NCBI GenBank assembly: GCA_015061365.1
Contig: SUWS01000015.1
Coordinates: 1 to 48,565 of the forward strand
DNA length: 48,565 nucleotides
Direction of reading: 5' to 3'
Origin: Lentimicrobiaceae bacterium
GTDB lineage: Bacteria > Bacteroidota > Bacteroidia > Bacteroidales > F082
This document shows, piece by piece, positions 32,601 to 43,900 of the stretch (positions are counted from its first letter, which is position 1; the number at the start of each line of letters is the position of its first letter). Position numbers and translations under genes: made by a program. A model generated the notes under the pieces. The model searched no databases. It worked only from the letters and a program-made list of their open reading frames with translations, and was not told where the DNA came from.

Positions 32601-35600
32601 TGTTTTAATAGCATAATACGTACCATTAACGAAGTTCACGTTCTTAACGGTCATCGCTGTAGAAGTACCAGAAACTGCGATATTACCAGTGTATTCGAAA
32701 TTAGCACCATCAATTGTCAAACTCTTGCTGATTGTCACGTCTTCCGTTACATTAGCGATGAGTGTTACTGTCTTGCCTGCTGTCGCTGCTTCTACTGCTG
32801 CTGCTACTGTCTTGTATTTTACTTCACCTACTTGAGCTACATAAACGCCTTCTATAACTTCATAGCAATCGCCGTGTTCGCATTCTATTTTCTCTGCCAT
32901 GTAGCCTTCAGCGCAGAAGTTTGTACCTGCACCCTCAGCAGCGTTGTTTTCAGGATTGAATTGGTGGAATTTACCGCCATAAATTTCAACATTTGCTGAA
33001 TCATCATTATAGTTAGCGTCTATACAGTTAATCATATATGTTGCACCATATTCGCTGGCATTAACTTTGAACTCGCCACCGTTGATTTTGAGTAAACCTT
33101 TTGTTACAGAAGCCACTGTTGTAGTGCCGTGGAATGTACCGCTTTCTATTGTGAGGTTACCTGCTGAAGAACCGTCTGATGCGCCGAGGATAAAGTTGTA
33201 GCCTTCTGTGTTCATGTTACCGTTCTTCACTGTGACATTTACATTACCTTGGATACGGATAGCTGGGTTTGCTGAACATGTAACTTCTAATCCGCCGAAA
33301 TCGATTGTAACGTCTCTTTCAACAACAGCAGTAGATGTTATCTTATGAGCTTTGATAACTGTTACGGTATTGTTAACTGGGTTTCCAAGTGGATTGACAG
33401 CTTCTGCCAATGTTGCATAACCGACATTACGAGCACTGGCATTTGTTGATGTTGCTTTTTCTACAGCGTATGCTACAGATTCAACAACTGTCCATGTTCC
33501 TTCTTCGTCGCCATTGTATTGGAGAGCCAATGTTTCTGGAACATAGACTTCGTTTGCCCAGAACTGATGGTTGATGTCAGCGTTGAATGTACCGCCGTTG
33601 ACGATAACATTTCTTTGGTTTTTACCGTTAGCATTGAATATCCATGGATTATAGTTGCTACCTGGACCGTCTTCTCCAACATTACCAAGAGTAAATGTTC
33701 CACCATTGATAATGACAGCATCGTCTCCTGCCGAGTGAACAAGATTATCCCCTGCTTTTTCCAAAGTATAATTACCACCATTTATAGTCAGTTTAGAACC
33801 CGTACCTTCATCATAACATGAAATCAACGAATATACATTATTGACAGTTGAATTATCAATCTTAACTGTTGAGGTATTACCATTGTCATTAAGTGTAAGA
33901 TTACCACCTTTTTGTATTGAGAACATGGCAATCAAACCAAAACCGCCAAGTGGTTCAATATCGAGCACATCTCCTGTAATGTTATAGCCATTTAAATTGA
34001 TAGTGATAGCTTTACCCTCAACCTTGAAGAATGTGTTATATTTATCACTACCGTTAGCATCTTCAAGAATAACCACATCATCTTTACCAACGTTTATATC
34101 GCCAATAACTTCAATCACATCACCATTTTGTGCTGCGTCGATAGCTTCCTGGAGTGATTCGTATTTAGTCTCACCGATAGCAGCGACGTAGTTAGGTTGT
34201 CTGAGGTAATATTTTCCATCTGCGTAATCTACAATATGACCTGCAACTGAAGTTGTAACATTTGCACCTTCTGGAGCTGTAAGAGTTGCGCCTTCTGCTG
34301 CGAGAACATATTTCGCATATTGACTTGCTGATAATGTACCGACTGTGTTAGCACCTTCAAACTTGAAAGTCTGTACTCCTGAAGAACCGCTTCTTTCCCA
34401 GATAGCGATAGATGAGATGGTGCTGTTCTTGACTTTGATAGTCTTTCCAGCATAGTTCTGGATGTAAAGACCATTAGCTACATTTGTCATGGTGACGTTT
34501 TCGAGAGTTGCTGTTGTACCATATACCCAGTGGAAACCATAGTTGCCACCTTCAACTGTCACATTCTTAACAACGACTGTTGGAGTTGATTTGTTAGCGT
34601 ACAAGAAACCATATCCGTAGTTGTTAACAGTACAGTTTTCAACGGTAACACTCTTAATTCTGTTTGTTGTGATGGCATAACCTGTACCGTTAACGAAATT
34701 GACATTCTTAACTGTTATTGCTGTAGTATTACCAGAAACTGAGATATTACCTGTATATTGGAAGTTTGCACCGTCAATTATTACGCTCTTATTAACTGTA
34801 ACGTCTTCTGTTACGTTAACAAGGAGTTCGATAACATCACCTGCTTGTGCTGCTGCTACTGCTGCTGCCACGCTTGGATATATTGCTTCTCCAATCTTAG
34901 CGACAGCACCTATCGCTGTATATTCACCGTTGTTATAAACTACAACATAGCCTTCTCCTGTTTCAATTGAACTTTCTAAACCTGCGCCAGCTTTAAGTGT
35001 TGTTGTTGGATCGAGCCAGATTTGAGCTGTAGCTGTGCTTGGGAAGTTAGTAACAGTCACATTGGTGTAAGTTACTGTAGGAGTTGCACTGCCGCCATTG
35101 TTAACTACCAATACGTAGTTAGCTTCGTTTTCTGCTGGTGCTGCCATATTTGCGCAGTTGACATTGAGATTTTCAAGTGTAACGTCAGCGTATGCGTTGA
35201 ACATCCATTTTACGTTTGTATTCTCTGCAATAGCGATAGTACCGTTCTTCAATGTAACTGTATTGTTCTTAAGAAGTTGGAATCCTTGTGATTCTGTTCC
35301 TGTTGAACCTACAGCTTGGTTGATGGTATAAGTCTTACCGCCGAAATCAACTGTGATGTTCTTATTAATTACGAGACCTGCGCCTGTAGCGTCAGCTATG
35401 AGTTCTACTGTCTGACCTGCTGTTGCTGCTTCTACTGCTAATGGAAGTGTACGATAATAAACGTCACCTATCTTAGCGACAGCTGGAACTGCTGTATATT
35501 CACCGTTGTTATAAACTACAACATAACCTGCTTCTGTCTTAATTGAATTTTCCAAACCTGCGACTGCCTTGAATGTTGTTGTCGGGTCGAGCCAGATTTG

Positions 35601-37730
35601 CTCTGTTGATGGGAAGTTGGTTACATTTACTCCGCTATAATTAACTGTAGGTGTTGCACCGCCGCCATTGTTGACAACCAAGACGTAGTTGGCTTCGTTT
35701 GCAGCAGGAGCTTTCATGTTAGCGCAGTTTACATTGAGACCTGCAAGTGTCACATCTGCGTATGCGTTGAACATCCATTTCACGTTTGTTCCTTCTGCGA
35801 TAGCGATGTAACCGTTTTGCAATATAACTGTATTGTCTTTCAACAATTGGAAACCTTGTGATTCTGTTCCTGTTGAACCTACAGCTTGGTTGATGGTATA
35901 AGTCTTACCGCCGAAATCGACTGTGATGTCCTTGTTGATCTTGAGACCTGCACCTGTAGCGTCAGCTATGAGTTCTACTGTCTGACCTGCTGTTGCTGCT
36001 TCTACTGCTAATGGAAGTGTACGATAATAAACGTCACCTATCTTAGCGACAGCTGGAACTGCTGTATATTCACCGTTGTTATAAACTACAACATAACCTG
36101 CTTCTGTCTTAATTGAATTTTCCAAACCTGCTACTGCCTTGAATGTTGTTGTCGGATCAAGCCAGATTTGCTCTGTTGATGGGAAGTTGGTTACATTTAC
36201 TCCGCTATAATTAACTGTAGGTGTTGCACCGCCGCCGTTGTTGACAACCAAGACGTAGTTGGCTTCGTTTGCAGCAGGAGCTTTCATGTTAGCGCAGTTT
36301 ACATTGAGACCTGCAAGTGTCACATCTGCGTATGCGTTGAACATCCATTTCACATTGGTGTTTTCAGCTATTGCGATGTAACCGTTTTGCAATGTAACTG
36401 TGTTGTTCTTGAGCAACTGGAATCCTTGTGATTCCGTTCCTGTTGAACCTACAGCTTGGTTGATAGTATAAGTGAAACCGCCGAAATCGACTGTGATGTT
36501 CTTGTTGATCTTGAGACCTGCGCCTATAGCATTGTCGAGAAGTGTTACTGTCTCGCCTGCTTGTGCTGCTTCAACTGCTTCTACCAATGTTTCATAACCT
36601 TGACCTGTTGTAGTGTTACGTGCTACATATTCTCCTTCTTTAACAGTGTTGTATGTTGTTCCGTCAACTACTTCTGTTGTTGGGATGTAACCGTCAGCGC
36701 ACCATGCTTCAGCGATTGGATTTGTGAATGAACCGTCTTTAATGTTGAGGTTTGTCGGAATTGTTGAAGAGACTTCAATTTCACCTTTTATGATACCTTC
36801 TGTTTCAACATTGACTGTAGGAACCTCATAACCTGCTGATGAATAGTCATAGACATCGAATGCTACTTCATCTGTTGTGATGTTTGTTTTGCCAACGAGG
36901 TTCACATTACCGCTGTTGTTTGACAATGCGTATAAGATATGATCTGTATTGTCATAGAGGTTCATTTTGCTCAATGTCAAGTGAGCGTAGTTCTGGATGA
37001 GCACCTTGATTTGTTTGCTGCCTTCAACTGCTGCTGTTGATGTCAATGTACCGTTCATCAAAGTGACGGTTTTGTTCTTCAAGATTTGGAAACCGAGTGT
37101 TTCTGTTCCTGCTGAACCGACTGCTTGGTTGATGGTATAAGTCTTACCGCCGAAATCGACTGTGATGTTCTTGTCGATGACAACGCCTGCGCCTGTAGCT
37201 GATTGAAGCAATGTTACTGTTTCACCTGCTTGAGCTGCGTTGACAGCTGCTTGAAGTGTACCGTATTTAACATTGTTAACTTCAGCGATAGATGTAAAGT
37301 TAATCAGGTTATCTCCTGCATAAATACCTGTCTGTGTATTCAGAAATTCAATATCACCTATCTTCTTATTATCTTCAAACACTATGTCAGGATATGGGTA
37401 GAATAATTCTCTACCTGCTGAATGATCATAGAATCTGAATGAAATAACTTCGGCAGGATCGCCTGCTGTAAGAATGTTACCGTGAATTACAAGATAAACC
37501 ATGTTCATCTGAGTCTCGTCTGGTCTTACTGTACCACGTAATTCATCGCCACAGAAAGCAGCGATTTCAACATTAGCACCTTGAATTGTGCCATCAAGTA
37601 CGATTTGGGTAATCATCGTCATTGTACTTTCACAATGAGTGTCAGGGACACCCCAGTATGATGCCTGTCCGAAACCTATCGAACAGAACATCATCATCAA
37701 AAACGTAAGAATAAAACTCTTTGTTCTCAT
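29673..37730 (-). CDS. Giant T9SS-secreted beta-helix repeat protein, 2685 residues (protein B)
   Basis: Signal peptide MRTKSFILTFLMMMFCSIGF plus GQ. Residues ~23-150 carry the domain with IAAFCGDELRGTVRPDE. About ten modules follow, each starting like KIGDVYYRTLPLAVEAA, then a hydrophobic strand and ITVDFGGKTYTINQAVGS, as in right-handed beta-helices. Modules 2-4 are ~190-residue tandem copies nearly identical in DNA (about 34900-36560). Modules 5-7 and 8-10 form a duplicated triplet. From ~2318 there are two W-rich repeats (WNWVSHYV, WNYLGYPL, SWSGNLRA). A second copy of the N-terminal domain (VAAFVGGEVRGSARP, ~2530) and a T9SS type A domain (VNIYPNPTTTGREVNLGSVC) end it. Probably a long fibrous adhesin. 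Confidence 0.85.
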   Translation of the reverse strand: MRTKSFILTFLMMMFCSIGFGQASYWGVPDTHCESTMTMITQIVLDGTIQGANVEIAAFCGDELRGTVRPDETQMNMVYLVIHGNILTAGDPAEVISFRFYDHSAGRELFYPYPDIVFEDNKKIGDIEFLNTQTGIYAGDNLINFTSIAEVNNVKYGTLQAAVNAAQAGETVTLLQSATGAGVVIDKNITVDFGGKTYTINQAVGSAGTETLGFQILKNKTVTLMNGTLTSTAAVEGSKQIKVLIQNYAHLTLSKMNLYDNTDHILYALSNNSGNVNLVGKTNITTDEVAFDVYDYSSAGYEVPTVNVETEGIIKGEIEVSSTIPTNLNIKDGSFTNPIAEAWCADGYIPTTEVVDGTTYNTVKEGEYVARNTTTGQGYETLVEAVEAAQAGETVTLLDNAIGAGLKINKNITVDFGGFTYTINQAVGSTGTESQGFQLLKNNTVTLQNGYIAIAENTNVKWMFNAYADVTLAGLNVNCANMKAPAANEANYVLVVNNGGGATPTVNYSGVNVTNFPSTEQIWLDPTTTFKAVAGLENSIKTEAGYVVVYNNGEYTAVPAVAKIGDVYYRTLPLAVEAATAGQTVELIADATGAGLKINKDITVDFGGKTYTINQAVGSTGTESQGFQLLKDNTVILQNGYIAIAEGTNVKWMFNAYADVTLAGLNVNCANMKAPAANEANYVLVVNNGGGATPTVNYSGVNVTNFPSTEQIWLDPTTTFKAVAGLENSIKTEAGYVVVYNNGEYTAVPAVAKIGDVYYRTLPLAVEAATAGQTVELIADATGAGLVINKNITVDFGGKTYTINQAVGSTGTESQGFQLLKNNTVTLKNGTIAIAENTNVKWMFNAYADVTLENLNVNCANMAAPAENEANYVLVVNNGGSATPTVTYTNVTVTNFPSTATAQIWLDPTTTLKAGAGLESSIETGEGYVVVYNNGEYTAIGAVAKIGEAIYPSVAAAVAAAQAGDVIELLVNVTEDVTVNKSVIIDGANFQYTGNISVSGNTTAITVKNVNFVNGTGYAITTNRIKSVTVENCTVNNYGYGFLYANKSTPTVVVKNVTVEGGNYGFHWVYGTTATLENVTMTNVANGLYIQNYAGKTIKVKNSTISSIAIWERSGSSGVQTFKFEGANTVGTLSASQYAKYVLAAEGATLTAPEGANVTTSVAGHIVDYADGKYYLRQPNYVAAIGETKYESLQEAIDAAQNGDVIEVIGDINVGKDDVVILEDANGSDKYNTFFKVEGKAITINLNGYNITGDVLDIEPLGGFGLIAMFSIQKGGNLTLNDNGNTSTVKIDNSTVNNVYSLISCYDEGTGSKLTINGGNYTLEKAGDNLVHSAGDDAVIINGGTFTLGNVGEDGPGSNYNPWIFNANGKNQRNVIVNGGTFNADINHQFWANEVYVPETLALQYNGDEEGTWTVVESVAYAVEKATSTNASARNVGYATLAEAVNPLGNPVNNTVTVIKAHKITSTAVVERDVTIDFGGLEVTCSANPAIRIQGNVNVTVKNGNMNTEGYNFILGASDGSSAGNLTIESGTFHGTTTVASVTKGLLKINGGEFKVNASEYGATYMINCIDANYNDDSANVEIYGGKFHQFNPENNAAEGAGTNFCAEGYMAEKIECEHGDCYEVIEGVYVAQVGEVKYKTVAAAVEAATAGKTVTLIANVTEDVTISKSLTIDGANFEYTGNIAVSGTSTAMTVKNVNFVNGTYYAIKTDRIKSITVENCTVNNYSYGFLYANKSTPTVVVKNVTVDGGNYGFHWVYGTTATLENVTMTNVTNGLYIQNYASKTINLKNCEITTINIYERSGYSGVQTFNFEGANTVGTLSSSQYAKYVLTATDATLTAPEGSTVTTTFDDYKVAYGDGKYYLKPCDYVAAIGETKYESLQAAIDEAQDGDEIVVLKDIELGYEDAEQMCDGQFRSFINVDGKTITIDLNGYMVKAILGEELEVNYVHGMITTENEANLTIEDNSEEKTGTMWIDNAVEVYSLVFQYDGSSITINNGNYKLNVGGNGRGLIYSNDDEKVTVNGGKFILENVGTLSNGSPWIFNASGQNTKNIIVNDGTFNDDILHQFYPFEVMAQKEKALKYDAVEELWTMVDAVAYVDEQHKSGNYYTNEVGYATLEEAVAARKYNENADHVMTVTLLKEIDLGNTTLLVDSDEDYKNSNINFDFAEKDVEGSLTPAIRIQGGANVTIKNGKMNTTGYNFILGASDGSSAGNLTIESGTYTGTVTVASVTKGLLTIKGGEFKVNESDYGATYMINCIDANYNDGSAEVQIYGGTFYGFNPQDNAAETGGHTNFCADGYGAVETSANVWEVTPAQVITFETKWNWVSHYVEGNTGSDILAQLKNGLGAYGVQIKNQNEFTNYNTEEQSWSGNLRATSVTDMYKVNTSLASGETLPIQLTGAVVDPTHYPIELEVNWNYLGYPLSEPVNVGTVFSGFAKEGDYIKSRDQFAEYKDGRWYGNLRSMNPGEGYMYQRSIAGTFTYSYPSTREAVKANITSENNYWVPASSQYANNMTMVAVLDVKGGDYEVAAFVGGEVRGSARPVYIESLDAYMFFLTIHGEEVEEMTFKCYDLATGEEHDLNNRMNYSNDAVVGSIGNPYLLSRGTTGIGESAMSEVNIYPNPTTTGREVNLGSVCDIVEVFNALGVKIAEYQNVDTIDALETAGIYVIRITNNGNVQNCRLIVK
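34900..36560 (-). repeat. Three tandem 570-bp coding repeats in protein B
   Basis: Positions 35281, 35851 and 36421 begin the same sequence (CCTTGTGATTC, then TTCCTGTTGAACCTACAGC), an exact 570-bp period, 190 codons. Units starting 35401 and 35971 differ at only a few positions over ~380 bp, silent sites included. The copy nearer 34900 has diverged more and carries extra codons. Confidence 0.88.
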
Positions 37731-37738
37731 TTGATTAA

Positions 37739-37978
37739 GTTTTTAATATTATTAATTTTATTAACTTTCGTTTTCAGCTTCGAGCCGTGAGCCGTGGGCA
37801 CTTCGACAAGCTCAGTGACCACAGCTCATAACTCTCAACTAATCATTCATCATTAATTTTCAGTTTTCAATTTTCAACTTTCAATTCGTCAGACGCACCA
37901 ATTACATATTGTTTATTTTCAAAGGTGTAATGTGTCACGTCTCTACAAAATTTTCAATTTTCAAATTTCAACTTTCAA
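37739..37978. repeat. Intergenic block copy 2, upstream of protein B
   Basis: Same order of elements as at 29429-29671: AT-rich leader, GAGCCGT heptamers with the CACTTCGACAAGCTCAGTG palindrome (37782-37840), TTTTCA heptamers, the hairpin element (37887-37946), and further heptamers up to the stop codon of protein C. Only scattered differences from copy 1. Confidence 0.88.
37920..37949 (-). promoter_or_regulatory. Promoter-like sequence inside the hairpin element (upstream of protein B)
   Basis: Leftward, TTTG (37946-37949), an 18-nt spacer and CACCTTTG (37920-37927) resemble the -33/-7 pattern with one mismatch in the -7 box and a spacer one base short. The same arrangement exists in the copies upstream of proteins A and C. 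It would give a ~180-nt leader. This is a weak match and an inference. Confidence 0.3.
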
Positions 37979-40900
37979 TTACTTAACGATGAGTCTGCAA
38001 TTTTGTACGTTGCCGTTATTAGTAATTCTAATTACGTAAATACCCGCTGTTTCAAGAGCGTCGATAGTATCAACATTTTGGTATTCGGCAACCTTGACTC
38101 CGAGTGCGTTGAACACTTCTACAGTGTCGCATACAGATCCGAGATTTACTTCTCTACCTGTTGTTGTCGGGTTAGGATAGATGTTGACTTCACTCATTGC
38201 AGATTCGCCGATACCTGTAGTTCCGCGTGATAATACGTATGGATTACCTATTGAACCTACGACTGCATCATTCGAATAGTTCATTCTGTTGTTGAGATCG
38301 TACTCTTCGCCTGTAGCGAGGTCGTAGCATTTGAATGACATCTCTTCAACCTCATCACCGTGGATTGTGAGGAAGAACATATAAGCGTCTAACGATTCGA
38401 TATAGACTGGACGTGCGCTGCCGCGTACTTCACCGCCTACGAATGCCGCTACTTCATAGTCGCCACCTTTAACATCAAGCACCGCTACCATTGTCATATT
38501 GTTCGCATATTGTGATGAAGCTGGTACCCAATAGTTGTTCTCTGATGTGACGTTTGCTTTCACAGCCTCTCTTGTAGAAGGATATGAATATGTGAATGTT
38601 CCAGCAGTGCTTCTCTGATACATATAACCCTCTCCTGGATTCATCGATTTGAGGTTACCATGCCAGGTGCCATTGTAATATTCAGCGAATGCGTCTTGCG
38701 ATTTCACATAGTCACCGTTTTCTGCAAAGCCATAGAACACTGTTCCTACATTTACAGACTCGCTCAAAGGATAACCTAAATAGTTCCAGTCCACAGCCAA
38801 TTCGATAGGATAGTGTGTCGGATCTACAACCGCTCCTGCAAGCTGTATTGGAAGAGTTTCTCCGCTTGGGAGGCTTGTTTTGACTTTATACATATCGGTC
38901 ACTGATGTAGCACGAAGATTACCTGACCAGGATTGTTCTTCTGTGTTATAATTAGTGAATTCATTTTGATTCTTGATCTGTACACCGTATGCACCCAATC
39001 CGTTCTTCAGCTGTGTAAGGATGTCTGAATCTGTATTACCTACTACGTAATGTGAAACCCAGTTCCAACGTTCTTCGAGTGTGATGATCTGAGCAAGGGT
39101 TACTGTCCATGTGCCATCGCCATTGTTTTGTGATACATAACCCTGAGGGCACCATTCTTGAACGTCTTCTGTATATGTACCGCTTGCAATGCTTACTTCA
39201 AGAACGTTTTCTTGTACCTTGATACAATCGATACCACCGTTTACTATAACATTCTCTGTATTAGGATTTACAAAGAATTTACCATCTTGAATCACAATAG
39301 CCGTTGCCTGTGGGCCTGCATTAACTGTCAAGTCTGCACCAAGAATCAAGGTTGCATTGTATGTAGCGCGAAGTGTACCACCAGCAGCACCGTTACCATT
39401 TACAGTACCATTTGTGATTGTGAGTTCAGTACCATTACGGTAAGCAATGAACGCTGTTCCCGTTGAAGTGTATGTGAAATCACCAAGGTCGATGGTAATC
39501 TTCTTCGCTGTGTTCAAATCTACTGTAACTTCAGCATCATTGACATTATCGAGAAGGTAAACTATATCGCCTGTTACAGCTGCGCTTGTAGCGTCAGCGA
39601 CTTTCGCGAAATATCTGTCACCGATACGTGCTACCGCACCTCTCACTGTCCATACATTTGGTGCAGATTCGTATGCGCCATAACCTTCAGCGCAGAAGTT
39701 TGTGCCAGCACCTTCAGCGGCGTTGTTCTGTGGATTGAAGTTATGGAATGTACCGCCCTTGATTTCAACTTGTGCTGTACCGGCGTTATAGTATTCGTCT
39801 TTACAATTGATGAGGTATGCGTAATCGTAAGTTTCTACATCAGTGATTGAGAAGTCACCGCCTGTGATGTTCAATTTACCTAATGTAACCTGAGCTACAG
39901 TTGTCTCACCCACATAAGTACCGTTTTCGATTGTCAGGTTACCTGCTGATGAAGCATCTGATGCACCGACAACGAAGACGTAATCATCATTCTTGATTGT
40001 ACCTTCTCCGGTGATTGTCACCTCAGCGTCATTTTGAACACGGATTGCAGGATAAACGTTTTCTGCTGTGATAATAGTTCTGCCTTCGATGTTGAGCGCT
40101 GCATTTTCTGTCAAGACAACAGGTTTCAAGATTGTCATAGTCTCGCCTTCGACATGACTTACAGCAAGAGCGTCGATAAGTCTGAAGTACATCATCGTAG
40201 CGACATTATCTTTTGTAACCTTAACTTCTGCATCTTTGATATAGATAACAGGGTCTGTTTCTTTGTTCTTATTAATTGTTGCACCATCGGCAATAATAAT
40301 ATTGTGATTTGTAAGAACTCTGTTGTTAAGTTCCTTATCGCCTACGTAGAATGCATAAATATCGTAACTGCTATTGATTACTTCAATTTTTGAATTTTCA
40401 TCAACGTTAACTGTCACATTATCTGCGCCAATTTCAAAGGCTGCAAAATGAGCGTTGCTTGTTGAAGTAGCTTTGATTGTAGAATTTACAACATTCACAA
40501 CAGAATATTCTCCATTAACATAGATCGCTGAACCGCCGTTGTAATATTTTTCAACCCAAGAATTAGTTACATTAATCGTAACTTTTCCCTTGGCATAGAT
40601 ACCGCTCATATCAGCATAAAGTTTAGATCCGTTGTTTACATTTATCACTGACTCTGCTGCTGAAGATTCTACAAATACAGAATATACTGAGTTGACATCG
40701 ACATTATCGAATGTTACGTTTGCTTTTTTAGCAATATGAACACCATGTGTCTGAGAACCGTTATTGTATCCCGTGCTTTCTATTACAAGATTTTTAAAGA
40801 TCACATCGTCATTAGTATTGACTTTAACGGCAGGAATACCATTAGCGTTTACTGTCAACTTATAATTATTTTCACTACCATTTAATGTAACGCCTTTAGC

Positions 40901-43900
40901 GATTGCGAATGTAGCATCCAATGTAACATTTTGTAACAACACTATTGTGTGATTTGCATTTGCTGCTTCGTAAGCTGCCTGGAGTGTTTCATACTTAGCA
41001 CCTGTTTCTGCAATCTGTGCTATATATTCACCTCGTCTTACAGTGAATGTTCCGTCGCCGTTGTCATCTGAGATATAACCTTCAGCGCAGAAGTTTGTGC
41101 CAGCACCTTCAGCTGCGTTGTTTTCAGGGTCGAAACCTACGAATGTACCGCCGTAAACATTGATAGTAGTAACATCGCGGGTTGCATCGTATTCGTTAAG
41201 TACGTAACGTTTATCAGAATCTATTGTTTCGAATCTACCGCCGTTGATTACAGCGTGACCGTTATTGATTACGTATACAGCTTCTGGATTTCCTACAAAG
41301 TTACCGCCGTTGATAGTTACAATACCATTATTTACAAACACAGCCTGATAACCGCTTACTTTACCTGTACCGTAGATAGCCACTTGAATGTTTTCACCGT
41401 TAACATAAAGAGCTGTTCCGTCATTGCGTGTGATGTCGAATTGGCCTAAGTTAAGGTTAACAGACTTGTCGATTGTGACGAATTTTGTAAGTTGAACGTT
41501 AGCGATGAGGTTGATTGTTTCATTTGCTTGAGCTGCGTTGACAGCGTCTTGTAATGTTGCGAATCTTGCTTCGCCTATCTCAGCAACTGCTGGGAGTACT
41601 GTCCATACGTTTTCTGCTGTTTCTGTCGCTGCGTGGTCAACGTAGCAGAAGTCAGTGCCTGTACCTTCAGCGGCGTTGTTCTGTGGATTCCAGTTGTGGA
41701 ATGTACCGCCGGTGATTGCTACTGATGCTGTTCCGTTTTTATAGTTAGCGTCTATACAGTTGATGAGGAATGCGTAGTTTCCTTCGTATGGTTCTACTGA
41801 GAACTCACCGCCTGTGATTGTAAGAGCACCTAATGTTACGGAAGCGACTGTTGTTGCGCCATGATATTTACCGCCATTTATTATGAGATCACCGTGTGAT
41901 GAACCGTCAGATGCTCCGAGTACGAACACATAGTCTGTTGGGTTTGTAACTTCACCACCTGTAACTATCATTGTAGCTCCGTTTTGGATACGGAAGATCG
42001 GATATACGTTATCTCCGGTGATTTTTTCATTCGTGAAATTGTATTCTTTATCTTCTGTGATAACGATTGGTTTAATCACAATAACTTCACCGTCTGCTGC
42101 AAGAGCTGCGTCAAATGTTTCATAACCTTGTCCGTTTACGCGTGCTACGTATTCACCGAGTTTTACGGTCCATTTACCGTCTTCGGTTTGTGTTGGGATG
42201 TAACCGTCAGCGCACCATGCTTCTTTAATTTCAACTGTGAACAAACCACCTGAGATGTTGAGGTTGTTTGGAAGATCAACTTCTATCTGACCTTGGATGA
42301 GAGTTTCTCTATCTTCAAGGTTCGCAACATAAACTACAGGTTTTGATGTATAGTTTGCATTGTCGTCGACATCGAATGCGAATGATTTCACACCATCGTT
42401 GTTGACTATGATTGTCGAACCTTTGATATAGACTTCACCGCTGTTGTTTGAAAGAGTATATGAATCCCAATTGTCTTGAACTTTTGACCACTTATCCAAG
42501 TTGGTTCCGTCTAATGTCATGTTCTCGACTGTGAGGTTTGTATAGTTCTGAACGAGGATGTAGAACTCTGAAGCATCTGCGTCTGCTACTTTCAATGTAC
42601 CGTTCTTCAAGACTACGTTACCTCCGAGGAGTTGGAAACCGTTGCTTGTCAAAGAACCTGAACCGACACCTTCATTAAATGAATATGTGTAACCGCCGAA
42701 GTCGATTGTGATGTCCTTGTCGATGACAACACCTGCGCCTGTAGCTGTTTGAAGCAATGTCACTGTTTCATTAGCTGCATCGATAGCTTCTTTAAGTGTT
42801 TCGAATTTAGCTCCTGTTTCTGTCTCTGCGATATAATTCTTTGCTACAACTTGATAGACGTTTTCTCTGATTTCAACGAACTTATAGTCTGCTGGAACTT
42901 CAACCGTAGGAACAGTTGTTTCTATATTTTGAATATTCATCTCGTATGCGCCGCTTGCGTCGCTGCCGTCTTTCGCTAACATCTTTGTAATGACACCGCC
43001 TGTTACGTTAAGTTCGCTGCTTGTATCCAAGTAGTCGATCTGACCGCCGCTGACGTTCAAAGTACCGCAGTTCCATACAACGTTGAGACGACCGCCTGAG
43101 ATATTAGCTGTGCCTTCGGAATGATTTGGATAATAGAACACATACAACGCAGCGTCATCTGAACCTGTGGTTGTGATGTTACCACCTTTTATATTAACTG
43201 TACCATACGTACCGATTGCGAGACTATTTGAAGTAATGTCGCCTTCGCCTTCTATTGTAAGTTTAGCATCTTTCTTAACATAGATAGCACCGTATGAATC
43301 ATCGAAGTTAGCTGTAATATTCTTACCGTTAAGATTCAAAGTGATTTTATTTGTGACATCCAAACGTGAAGCGAGTTCTGCATTATCATAAAGTGTAACT
43401 ATATCACCATCTTGTGTAGCATTCCATGCTTCAGCTAATGTCATGTAATATGTAACATCTGTACCTCTTGTTACGGAAGCTGCTTTATAGACACCGTCAA
43501 ATCCTAAATATGTCTTCAAGTTTTCTGCTGAGCTGAATCCTGCGTTTGGATTCTGAGTTCCGTCGTATGTATCTGTTAAAATACCGTCGACATAAACTTT
43601 AAACTTGTTAGGAACGTTGTTGACAGCGAAGTGTTTATTGCCTGAATATACATTTTCAAACATATATTCATTTAACCATGAACCAGCCACTTTACCTGAA
43701 ACCACATTATTGACTGTAAGTCTTTCTGCCGACACCGGATAACGGTTAACGCCAGGAGCATCTAAATCTTCTGCTCTATACGTTGTAGTAAGAAGGAGTG
43801 TTTCATCATGATATACTTTCACCACGAGAGATTCTGAAGCATAGACATCTTGAAGTGTGATGCTGAAATGTTCTCTTGGTTTGTTTGCTGCAAAACGTGC

